64,000 bases of DNA, from NCBI GenBank assembly GCA_033439265.1, contig JAVTVX010000011.1, positions 8,494,590 to 8,558,589 of the forward strand, in the 5' to 3' direction. Every line of letters starts with the position of its first letter. Positions within the stretch are counted from its first letter, which is position 1. Shown here piece after piece: positions 24,572 to 35,552 of this stretch. This DNA comes from Dillenia suffruticosa. Taxonomy: Eukaryota > Streptophyta > Magnoliopsida > Dilleniales > Dilleniaceae. The notes under the pieces are model-generated. The model worked only from the letters and a program-made list of their open reading frames with translations. It ran no database searches and had not been told where the DNA came from. Made by a program: the position numbers and the translations under genes.

Positions 24572-25569
24572 ATGCCACCTAGACGTGGTAGGTGCGGTGC
24601 TAGAGTGGCACCACCCGAGAGTCTCCTAATGCCCGATGTACCTAGGGCACCCGAGGCGCCACGAGTACTAGAGGATGCTTTCTCTACTCGAGCACGCTCA
24701 CCAGCCCCAACCCCAACACCTCTACCAGCTGTTACAGCCGAGATTCCTCCACCACCACTTGATGCCTTGAGGCAATGGCAGGAGTGGCACAGTAGATATG
24801 GGACGTAGATGCCACCACCCCCACTACAGACTCCAACAATCGCACCTGCAGCTATACCTGCACCTACGACACCGATTCCTCCTTCGGTGGCCGGTCCTTC
24901 TGTTTCTACTCTGACCGATGAGACATCGATTACTTTGAGGCGCATCCATGAGCTTACTCAATTGGTGAAAGAGTCTAGGCAGCTCGAATATACAGACTTT
25001 TCAGGATCTAGTGATGCTATAGCGGCGAAGCACTGGATCAATAGGACTCGCTGGATCCTTACTGATCTAGGGTTGACAGAGGAGCTCAGGTTGAGAGTTG
25101 CTGAGAGACTCCTTGACGGAGATGCCCTCTTGTGGTGGGAGACTATCCATGTGGTGGGAGACTATCCAGGATCAATAGGACTCGCTGGATCCTTACTGAT
25201 CTAGGGTTGACCGATGAGACAACCTTTCTGCCGTAGATGCGACAGCCACCATGCCTTTGGAGTATGTAGAGTACCAGTTACTTGCTTCCAGTATGGGAAG
25301 TAAGGTCACATTAAGAGTACTTGCCCAGAGTTAGGTCAAGGATGCAAGACTTCTCAGGGTCGTACTATTACTTCTGGCACAGGCCAACAGGGGGCACCTG
25401 CGTACTCAGCTCTTACAGCCCCTCGGACTGTAGCCGGGAGTAATATAGTGCCAAGACTGTCGCGACAGTAGTCTAGGGCCCAGGCTCGTGTGTTTGCGAT
25501 GACACAGGAGGATGCACAGGCAAACCCTGATATTATTATGGGTAATCCTCCCATAGACCCCTCAGTGTA
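24572..25569 (+). pseudogene. gypsy B gag, rearranged
   Basis: Starts MPPRRGR, followed by a Pro-rich tract with one stop (24806). The gag core is FSGSSDAIAAKHWINRT, LTEELRLRVAERLLDGD and ALLWWE at about 24998-25140. Immediately after WWE the sequence repeats itself: bases 25038-25079 reappear at 25166-25207, and an 18-base block at 25134 recurs at 25151. The rest of the gag core is lost there. A zinc-knuckle region resumes with CRRCDSHHAFGVC and HIKSTCP near 25230-25330, with a stop and a missing cysteine. Confidence 0.75.
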
Positions 25570-25734
25570 GTACTTTAGTTATACTCTCTTTTTTAGATTT
25601 TGTATAACATGATATAGATATATATTTTTGACTAGTTAAAGTTTTAGAAACCTAACTAGTTAGATATATATATAAAGATGTCTATTTTTTTTCGCATTTT
25701 AAATACATTTAATCTTTGTCTTATCTTTAGGTAC

Positions 25735-26110
25735 CAATCGAATATTCGGTATTGACATCCGTATTCTCATAGATACTGGGTCAAATTTTTCATATGTGAG
25801 CGACACATTCGCTCGCCATTCTGATAGGCCTCTCTCGCCACTTGATGAGGAGATTATGGTAGTCACTGCTCTTGACAAGCATATCATTCAAGATACAGTC
25901 TATAAGGGCTGTGAGGTTGGTATTGGAGGCAGATCTGATTCCGTTCTCTATCACGAATTTTGATGCCATCTTAGGGATGGATTGGCTGAATTTATACTGG
26001 GCTTTCGTGGATTGTTACATGAAAGAAGATGAGTTTCGGAGGTCTGGGCAGCCACTGTTAGTATTTTGGGCCGAGAGACGAGTATTGTCCCGCAGTATTA
26101 TATCGTTATG
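25735..26110 (+). pseudogene. gypsy B aspartic protease, catalytic triad intact
   Basis: IDIRILIDTGSNFSYVSD is encoded from about 25751, with the catalytic aspartate at 25772-25774. The C-terminal half is shifted into another frame, where FDAILGMDWL ends the domain near 25995. Confidence 0.75.
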
Positions 26111-26199
26111 AAGGCCAGACGCTTGGTATGCCATGATTGTACGGCTTATCTGGCTTATGTTGTCAACACCACCGTTGAGGGGACCGAGACTTGAAGATG

Positions 26200-27700
26200 T
26201 CCCTGTGGTGTAAGAGTTTCCAGATGTGTTCCCCGAGAAGTTTCGCGGATTACCACCAGTTCAAGAGTTCGATTTCGAGATTTATCTAGTATCGGGCACT
26301 AATCCTATTTCTATTTCACTATACAGAATGGCTCCTGCTAAACTTAGAGAGCTTAAGATTCAGTTGCAAAAAGTTCTAGACAAGGGGTTTATACGCCCGA
26401 GTATGTTATCTTGGGGTGTTCCGGTGTTATTCGTAAAGAAGAAAGATGGTACACTTCGGCTTTGAGTGGATTATAGGCAGTTAAACAAAGCTACCATCAA
26501 AAATAGATATCCCCTACCATGTATAGATGATTTGTTTAATCAGCTACAGAGAGTTATGGTTTCAAAAATTGATTTCCGTTCGGGTTATTATCAGTTGAGG
26601 ATTCAGGTAAAAAATGTGCCCAAGACAGCCTTTCGTACCCGATATGGCCACTATGAAAAGTCATGCCGTTTGGGTTGACTAATGCCCCAACTGCTTTTAT
26701 GGATTTGATGAACCGAGTCTCCCATGATTTCTTGGATTGGTTTGTCATTATATTTATCGATGATATCTTGGTATATTCACGGAGTGATGAAGATCTGTTC
26801 AGCACTTTCGCGTGGTATTACAGATACTCTGTGAGAAGCAGTTATATGTCAAATTCTTGAAATGTGACTTTAGGATGAGACAGATAGGATTTTTGGGGTG
26901 CATTGTCTCCGCGAAAGGTATTTATGTTGATCCATGAAAGATTTATGCTATATTGAAGTAGGGCAGCCATAGATAGTCACCGATATCTGTAGTTTTCTCG
27001 GTTTAGTTGGGTATTATCACTGATTTGTAGAACGATTCTCTCGGGTAGCCGCTCCGTTGTCTAAATTGACCCTAAGTTTGTTTGGGATGACCGTTATGAG
27101 GTGAGCTTTCAGGAGTTCAAACAACGATTGACATCTGCTCCTATTTTAGCCTTTCCCATTAGTAATCGGAGTATACAGTGTACAGTGATACTAGCTGATA
27201 GGGATTGGGTTGTGTTTTGATGTAGGATGGTCGGGTTATTGCGTACGCCTCGTGACAGCTAAAGAAACACGAGGTTAATTACCAGACACATGATTTGGAG
27301 TTGGCAGCCATAGTTTTCACATTGAAAATATGGTAGCATTATCTTTATGGGGTGAACTACATGGTATTTATAGATCACAGGAGTTTGAAATATCTATTTA
27401 CCCAAAAGAAGCTGAATTTGAGACAGAGGAGATGGTTAGAGCTTTTAAAAAATTATGACCTCATTATTGACTATCATCCGGACAAGGTGAATGTGGTAGC
27501 AGATGCCTTGAGTCAGAAGTCAGCATCATCCTCACAGTCAACAGAGAAAGCCTACCTTTCTTGTTTAGTGGGACTCCGAGCCTTGAGAGTCAGTTTGACT
27601 AGTGATGATCAGGGAGGCTTACTAGCCAGATTTGAGGTTAGACAGACTTTGTTCTACCGTATCCGAGAGCTCCTAAGTACAGATGAGGAATTTTAGAGTA
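26200..27700 (+). pseudogene. gypsy B reverse transcriptase and RNase H
   Basis: RT landmarks in order are [85 protein letters not shown] and the catalytic FIDDIL at 26753-26770, with both aspartates kept. A stop replaces the tryptophan/cysteine after TLRL (26463), and frames change near 26663 and after 26830. RNase H is poor from 26950 to 27350, then [25 protein letters not shown] and [10 protein letters not shown] close the domain. Confidence 0.85.
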
Positions 27701-29054
27701 TTGCGGATAGAGTCCGTAGAGCTGAGGGCGGAGACTTTAGGATCCGAGGAGATGGTTTGATAGTGTTCAGAGAGCGGGTTTGCATTCCCGCCGACAGTGA
27801 TCTTCATAGGGCTATTCTTGAGTAGGCTCATTCCTCTGCTTATGCCTTGCATCCGGGTGGCACGAAAATGTATCGGACTACCCGAGATAGTTATTGGTAG
27901 CCCAGGATAAAAAGGGAGATCACAGATTTTGTGACTAAATGTTTAGTTTGCCAGTAGGTGAAGGCCGAACATCAGCGGCCGGCTGGTATATTGCAGCCCC
28001 TCCCCATTCCTGAGTAAAAGTGGGAACATATCACGATCGATTTTGTGATGTGACAGCCTCGGACTTCAGTATGGCATGACACCGTATGGGTGATTATAGA
28101 TAGACTTACGAAGTCTGTGCACTTCACTGCTATTCATGCAGATTTCTCTTTGGAAGTGTTGGTACGTCTCTACATCGACACTATTGTTAGACTTCATGAA
28201 ATACCTATATCGATAATGTCAGATAGAGATCCTAGATTCATATCTAGGTTTTGGCCCAAGTTACAAGAGGCAATGGATACAAGGCTGAATTTTACTACGG
28301 CCTATAATCCACAGACAGATGGTCAGTCAGAGAGGACCATTCAGACCCTTGAAGACATGTTGAGAGCATGTGTGATGAATTTTTGGGGTAGTTGGAATCG
28401 ATACATTCCACTAGTCGAATTTGCATATAATAATAGCTATCAGGCCAATATAGGGATGCCCCCGTATGAGACACTGTATGGCAAGAAGTGCCGCACCCCG
28501 ATATGCTGAGATGAGGTTGGAAAGCGATGTCTCATCAGTATCGAGTTAATTGAGGAAACGAAGGATAAAGTTAATATCATTCATGAGCGGATGAAAGCCG
28601 CCCAGGACAGACAGAAGGCATATGCCGATTGTAGGCGGCGACCTCTTGAGTTTGCTACTAGAAATATGATTTTTTTAAGTATATCTCCTTGGAAGGGAGT
28701 TATACGGTTTAGGCAGCGGAACAAGTTGAGCCTCAGATATATTGAGTCCTTCCGTATCCTTAAGAGGGTCGGGAGTGTAGCATATAGATTGGAGCTACCA
28801 AATAAGCTATCCCGTATTCACGACATCTTCCATGTCTCAGTACTCAGAAGTACTTGGCCGATCCTTTTCATGTACTTGAGTCTCCATCTGTTGAGTTACG
28901 AGAGGTCATTAGTCTTCCAGTTCAGCCCGTGGCTATTTTAGATCGGCAAGTCAGAAACCTGCAGAGCAAGAAAGTTTCATTGGTTAGAGTTTTGTGGAGG
29001 AGTAACCAGATCGAGGAGGAGATCTGGGAGCCCAAGGAGGATATTAGGAGATAG
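27700..29054 (+). pseudogene. gypsy B integrase with C-terminal chromo-like tail
   Basis: The H2C2 zinc site is readable (HSSAYALHPGGTKMYR, then CLVCQ) with a stop in place of the residue after Q. The core has TIDFVM, IMSDRDPRFIS and QSERTIQTLEDMLRACV, so the D, D and E residues are all present; one stop follows TIDFVM (28051). A long open frame at 28090-28509 covers most of the core. The tail LPNKLSRIHDIFHVSVL is followed by a frameshift into LDRQVRNLQSKKVSLVRVL and EEEIWEPKEDIRR, ending at 29054. Confidence 0.85.
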
Positions 29055-29107
29055 TACCTCTATTTGTTTACTGTTTAGCATTCTTTTAATTTCGAGAACG
29101 AAACTTA

Positions 29108-29125
29108 TTTTTAGGGGTTAGAAAA
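29108..29125 (+). other. Polypurine tract of gypsy B
   Basis: A purine-rich stretch (AGGGGTTAGAAAA) sits directly before the right LTR, where plus-strand priming is expected. Confidence 0.45.
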
Positions 29126-29334
29126 TATAACACCGACACTGTGGAGTCCGTAATAGTGTACTATTCTCGTAAAATATATATAAATAAATATTCTTCAGTA
29201 TATATATATATGTGTGTGGAGAGAAATTTTATTTATTTATATTGATTTTTGATTTTGGGTATTTAAATTGAATTTTTGGTATATTTTAAATTTTGTCGTA
29301 TCCGCGAATTTTAGTGTAAAATGAATATAAAAAA

Positions 29335-29376
<42 letters not shown>

Positions 29377-31746
29377 TCAACCATTTATTAAATTTTTATT
29401 TATTTATTTATTTACAAATTTAATTATTTATAAATTTATTTATAAAAAGAAATATATAATAATAATAATAATAATAATAAGAGTTAAAAAAAAAACACAA
29501 CAGAGAAGTACTGCGTTTTGAACCAAAACGCAACACCCCTCCACCCAAATTAGATTAGGGCTTTTAGCCCTAATCTCTCTCTCTATCTCTCTTCCTCTTT
29601 CTCTCTCTTTGCCTTTTCCGCTTCCTGCGACCCGCCGCCCTCCCTCGCCCGAGTCCTCCGCTCTCCTTCGTAGCGCACCACTACCACCATCCTCTTCTTC
29701 TTCATTCCCTCTCTACTTCTCTCACTCTCCCTTTCTCCCTCTCGTTGTCGCTCTCTCCCTTCGCCGCACGCACAGCATGCTCTCCCTCTCCTTTGCCACC
29801 TCTGTCGCTCTCTCTACCGCTACTCCTCCCTCCCACACGAGCGCACCGCGGCGCGATCTTCCTCGCACGAGCTCTCTCGTGCGAGCGCGCCACAGTGCGT
29901 GACCTTCCGCAAGTGCGCGACTACAGTCCAGCTTGCGAGTGTGCCCTCAACCCGTGAGCGCGCCAGCCCGCGAGACCACCAGCCCACTTGCCGGCGACGG
30001 CCTGCGATGGCCCGCCAGCCCGCAATAGCCCACGAGCTCGTGACAACCCGCAAGCCCGCGAGCCCGCGAGCCCGCAATCTGTTCTCTCCTTAGAGAGGTC
30101 TCTTGCGCGCGGGCCCCCTTGCTGCAACCCCAGCTGAAACCCAAACCGCAGTCATCAACCGACCCCCAAACCCTAGGTCACGGCTTCTTCACTTCAGGTA
30201 ACGACTGTGTTGGTTGTAGTTCTAGGGTTTGGTGCTTAGAATTTGAGATAGTTGCTAACGTAGTTTCAAATGTGGAAATATTACAGATTTAAGATTAATT
30301 CGATGGGCGAACGAAAACTAGGTCTGAGATCTGAGGAACCCTAGGTGAGAGAAATGCAATCATTTCAACATTTGAATTGATTTTGTCGAATTTATGTTGA
30401 ATTTAGAATTGGAAGCTATATTCATATATATTTTGAAATATGTTTAATTCGAGAAAAATTAGAAAAAATGAGAAATATTAGAAATTTGATCATTTGTGAA
30501 CCAAATGATTCGAAATTTATAAAACAAGAATTTAGAAAAGAGATTGTGTAAATATAAGGTTGTATTAAATTGAAAAGAAAAATTGAAAATCTCTTATTAG
30601 GCTTTTGTTTGATATTAAATTGTGATGATTTGATTAGGGAAATCTTTTTGGAGACTCGAGGAGTCATATTAAATTTATTTTGAAAATATGGAGTGACTAC
30701 CCTCTCTAGAAAATACGAGTGAAACTCTAATTTCTTGCATGAAATAGTAAAATTTGTTTTTGTCGTATTTTCCATAAAACATGTTTTCGATATGCATAGA
30801 CTTGACTATGATATTAAATTTCAAAACTTTTTTTGTGACATTTGGAGTGTCGTAAATTTATATTTCCGATGACTATGCATCCATGGTTTGAAATGAAATG
30901 ATATTCTACCATTATTTGAGGACCAGATATATTTTCTATTCTACCATCGTATTGACATGGATTTGAAATGATTTGATGATTGTATTGCCACACGGATTTA
31001 AAATATTTTGATAATCTGTATGGGCTGGGTGCCCATTTGTAATGAGATGATCTGTATGGGCTGGGTGCCCACTTGTGATGAGATGATATTTTTTGATAAA
31101 TTTCGTAACTACGAAGGGCTTTTGTAAAGGTATCGGGTTGCCCGGATACGTTTCTACAAGAGGTATCCACAAACGTCATATGTCTAATGGCTATAGACGC
31201 GGCCGGTTGAACCTACATAAGGGGGAGGACATGTGTGACGTCACCATCTAGCACCAGGCAGGGTCCTATACACGATAATGAGTTAGCCCCAGCGAATTCA
31301 TTGCCAACGTCGGGGTAGAGAGAGACTTTTGAACTTTATGCATAATAAAACCCCTGATGCGTCTATCTTTGATCATGGTTGACCTCTGTCAGGATTATTT
31401 TTGGCTTACTCTAATAATATTTGATTTTGAATGGATGCATATATGCTTGATATCGTGTGATTGATTAGATGATTTCAAATTGTTAAACATATCATGTTTT
31501 AATGGGAAATGTAAATTATTGTTATGAATAATGTTATTTGACACTCCAATGGTTCACCCACACTATTTATACTTGATATTAATTCTCTCACTCACTGGAT
31601 AACTTCCCTGATACTCACCCCTCTCCTTACCTTTCTCAGACAGGATTACTGTGATAGAGCGACGTTACACGCTCTAGAGGTTTTCGTAGCATATTGGTGG
31701 ATTCGGTATTCACGACGGTAAGATTTAATTCAAATAAAAATTTGAA
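29126..31746 (+). repeat. Right LTR of gypsy B, truncated
   Basis: Begins TATAACACCGACACTG (TG mutated to TA). It aligns along its length with the left LTR until AAATTTGAA at 31746, which corresponds to about 23780 in the left copy. Beyond that the sequence is copia integrase. About 490 bp of the LTR 3' end are missing. A TA microsatellite lies at 29339-29374. The part from 30252 is repeated twice more downstream. Confidence 0.85.
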
Positions 31747-33680
31747 GTTATTATTTTATAAGAAAATTTGATATTAAGAGTGATGACAGAATTTTCGTAG
31801 GCTACTCAACTTTTAGTAAGACATATAGAGTTTATAACAAGAGTACAATGGTGGTTCAGGAATCAATTCATATATAATTTGATTAAAGTGACTCAAGAAG
31901 TCTTGATGATGAAGTGATCAAAATAGAATATATCCTAGATCAAGCATATAGAAAATGAGGAAATTAAAGAAGAAATCCTAGAAGAAAGCATAGAAGAAAT
32001 ACAGAGAAATAAAGAAATTCATTATAAAAAAGAGGTAAAATTTCCTATTGTAAGAAAAAGAGTTAATGTAGAAAATATAATTAGAAATGTAGAAACAAGA
32101 GTTAAAACAAGATTTGCAGTGCAAAACTAATGTGAATTGTAGCCTTCATTTCTCAAATTGAATCTGAAAATATTGATGAAATCTTAAGGGATGAGAATCA
32201 GATTTTAGCAATGCAAAAGGAGTTGCACAAATTTGAGAGAAATAAAGTCTGAGATTTAGTTTCTGAACCTAAAGATCAATCAAATAGGAACTAAATGAAT
32301 ATTTAGAAATAAATTAGATGAAAATGGCACAATTGCTAGAAATAAAGCAAGATTAGTGGTTCAAGAATATAGCCAAGAAGAGATGATATATTATGATAAA
32401 ACTTATGCTGCCGTAGCTAGATTAAAAGAATTTAGAATGCTTTTTACCTTTACTTGTTTCATGAACTTTCAATTATACCAAATGGACATCAAAAGTGTAT
32501 TTTTGAATGGTGTAATAAATGAAATAGTGTATGTAACGCAACCCTCTGGTTTTGGGCATTCAAAATATTTGGACCATGTGTTTAAATTGTCCAAAACTCT
32601 ATATGGTTTAAAATAAATTTCAAGAGTTTGGTATAAAATACTTAACATCTTTCTAATTGAGATAACAAATTTGAAAGATATAAAATTGATACAGACTTAT
32701 TCATAAAAAAAAAAAAAGCAAAAAAAAATTTAATAGTTCAAATTTGTGTGGATGACATAGTATTTGGGATAATCAATGAAGACCTTTACTAAGAATTTGT
32801 TATGACTATGCATGCTGAATCTGAGATGAATATGATAGGAGAATTGAATACTTTTTAGGTCTGCAAATAAAACAAACTCAAAATGGCATATTCATTAACC
32901 AATCCAAATTCACTAAGAAATTAATTAAGAAATTTGGATTTAGTGAAGTTAAGGGATATGCCACCCTATGAGTAATTCAATGAAATTAAAAGAGGATGAA
33001 AAAGGAAAGGAAGTGTGTTAAAAGCTCTATAGGAGTGTGATTGGATCACTACCATACTTGACTGCATTTGTACTAGATATCTTGTATAGTGTATGCTTGT
33101 ATGTTATATTTCAATTAAATTCTAAGGAGTCACACTTAGTAGTAGTAAAGAGAATTTTAAGGTATTTAAAAGATACATAAAATCTAGACCTGTAGTATTA
33201 TAGGAATTCCTCATTTGACCTACATGGATGCTCAGATGTAGATTTTGTAGAATGTAGATTAGATAGAAAGAGTACAAGTGGTATTTGTCAATTCTTTGAC
33301 AATATGCTAGTATCATGGTTCTCTAAAAAACAAAATAGTATAACTATTTCTATCACAGAAATAGAATATGTGGCTATAGGATAATACTGTACTCAAATCT
33401 TGTAGATTAAACTTCAACTTAAGGATTATATCATGAACTTAAAGTGTATACCAATTAGGATACATGACACTAGTGCTGTAAACTTGACTAAAAATCTTGT
33501 GCACCACTCTAGGACTAAGTACATTAAGATTACACATTATTTTATTCGGGATGACATACTTAAAATGACATAATCATAGAGTAAATTGAAACTGAAAAAC
33601 AAATTGATGACATTTTTATCAAACCGTTAGATAGAAAGGCATTTTATAATTTGAGAAGAGAATTACGCATGATGGAATGA
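31747..33680 (+). pseudogene. Ty1/copia pol fragment (IN C-terminus, RT, RNase H), array copy 1
   Basis: Starts in the integrase C-terminus (KFDIKSDDRIFVGYST, KTYRVYNKSTMVVQESIH) directly after the LTR-B break. RT follows: RLKEFRMLFTF, LYQMDIKSVFLNGVINEIVY, VFKLSKTLYGLK, and CVDDIVFG with both aspartates at 32751-32756. RNase H is seen as CRLDRKSTSG, VSWFSKKQNS and, at the end, IDDIFIKPLDRKAFYNLRRE near 33605. Many stops and frame changes show it is dead. No copia gag, protease or left LTR precedes it. The pattern is closest to the SIRE/Maximus branch, by resemblance. Confidence 0.85.
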
Positions 33681-33776
33681 ATTTCTAACTATAATATGTC
33701 TAAAATTGATTAAAAGTGTGTGTTTGTAATAATCGTACTGTATAGGATTGAAATTCTAAAGGAATTTCAAAGATTT

Positions 33777-35552
33777 GACAATGTTTATGTCGACTTGTGA
33801 TGGGAGTAAGTTGATCTATTAACAAGGAAAGTTGACCTTTTAGGCTAATTCATGAATGATTGTGTGTATAATTCAACTCACACATAGTGTAAGTCGACTT
33901 GGTTGATGGGAAGTTGACTTATATGAAGAATAAGTTGATCCAATGATTTGAATTATCAAGACAAATCGACTTCTAGAAGTTATAAGTCGATCTGTGAATG
34001 TTAAACCATATAAGTGTTTTCTAAAAAATAATTGAGTTGACTTACATAACATGCAAGTCGACCTGTTTGTATGTGCAAGTCGACTTATGAGAAACATAAG
34101 TTGACCTACTATTAATGCTTGCCAATGGCAAGTCGGTTTATTCACAATATAGGTTGACTTGCGTCTATCGGGACACAAAAAGGATTTTTGAACCTTAACC
34201 AAGTCGACTTGGTCCTCAAGGAAGTGACCTCGCTAGGTTTAGAATAGGGTTTCCACATAGGCAAGCTTTAATGCTCCAAAAATAGCCATTATAAATAGTT
34301 GAGTTTCATTTAATATTCAACAGCTTTTCTGATTAATTAGCTATTACTTATATTGAGTCGTAAAATTAACCGTTTCACTCAAATACTTTTAAGTCCAGAC
34401 CAAAAGATTCTTATCTTTTGGTCTCTAACAAAGATTTAAAAGTGAAACAAATGTACAGTACAAAACTTTAATTTCGGATATGTTGTTAAAGCATGACAAA
34501 TAATACAACACAGTGAAAAATTATATTCACAAATAGTTATTAGATCTTGTTGTTCAATCATATTCAATCGATGCTTTCTTCCTTTGAAGTGTTGTATTTA
34601 AAATGATTAAAATGAAATAGCCATTAAGCTTTATTTAATGCTCCAAAAATAGCCGTTGCAAATAGTTGAGTTTCATTTAATATTCAATAGTTTTTCTGAT
34701 CAATTAGCCATTACTCATATTAAGTCGACTCTTTTTTCTTCTGGTCGACTGAGCTTTGTATTCTTTAATGTCTCGACTAGTGTAGGTTGACTTCCTATTT
34801 TTGCTAGGTCAACTTGTGTTTCAATACTTTTCACCGTGCTGCTCATGCAAGTCAACTTGTACATATTTCAAGTCGATTTGTGTTTGACGATATTTATGCA
34901 TTTTTCATTTTGTAGCTCATGTAAGTCGATATGTATTAACTTCAAGTCGACTTATGCTTGATGGTATTTAAGTATTTTTACTTTGTGGCTCATGTAGGTC
35001 GACTTTGTATTTTGGTTGACTTGAGCAATTGTTCTGCAAAGTTCAGACTGATACATATCGACTGGTTGGATTATCAGGTTGACTTGTGTTTTTTTTGGTT
35101 CAAGCACATTTCATCTTTTTGCTCATTCAAGTTGACTTGTTTTAATTTTAGGTTGATCAGTACAAGTGCTCTGTGAAGTCTTGGTTTAAGTAGATTGACT
35201 TTTTGTGAGATCGACTTGTGTACTAATTGATTTAAGTATTTTCATTTAACTACTCTTGTAGGTTTACTTGTATTCTACCTAGATTGACTTATGCTTAATG
35301 TCATTTAAGTTTACCATTGTTTTGTGTTGTCAACTTGTATCATGCATAGGTTAACTTAAGGTTAAGGTTTCTTTAGATTTTCCTAAGTCCAGCTTGTACA
35401 GGTCGATTTGCATTCATGTGATGAGTCGACTTGACTTAGAGTTTCACTTAACTTAAGTCCTAAATTCATTTGATGAGTCAATTGAGTCAACTTATATTTT
35501 ACTTTCCACAAATATTTCTTAGGATTGGAACGACAAGAACTTGTGAATACAT
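33777..35552 (-). repeat. AAGTCGACTT-rich copia LTR sequence, inverted, array copy 1
   Basis: About 35-40 copies of AAGTCGACTT or one-step variants are spread over 1.7 kb, interrupted at 34260-34720. The block 34698-34717 is the exact reverse complement of 13647-13666 in the solo LTR, so this LTR runs on the minus strand while the neighbouring copia pol runs on plus. A segment of about 95 bp is duplicated (34265-34360 and 34629-34724). The LTR is cut at 35552, where viral sequence starts. Confidence 0.7.

Larger units (their letters stand above)
21359..31746 (+). mobile_element. Ty3/gypsy element B, nested in element A, right LTR broken
   Basis: Left LTR 21359-24269, tRNA-Met-type primer site, gag, PR, RT, RNase H and IN, purine-rich tract, and right LTR from 29126. 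It sits directly after element A's TTGAG (21354-21358), the expected 5-bp duplication; the second TTGAG cannot be found because the right LTR stops at 31746. The two LTRs align well but differ at many positions, so the insertion is not recent. Confidence 0.85.

Noticed and set aside
24562-24945. Gly-rich minus-strand open frame
   Set aside because: Antisense shadow of the Pro-rich start of gypsy B gag.
33777-35552. Regularly spaced short repeats considered as a CRISPR-like array
   Set aside because: Repeats are only 10 bp, irregularly spaced and in a plant LTR; no CRISPR features.
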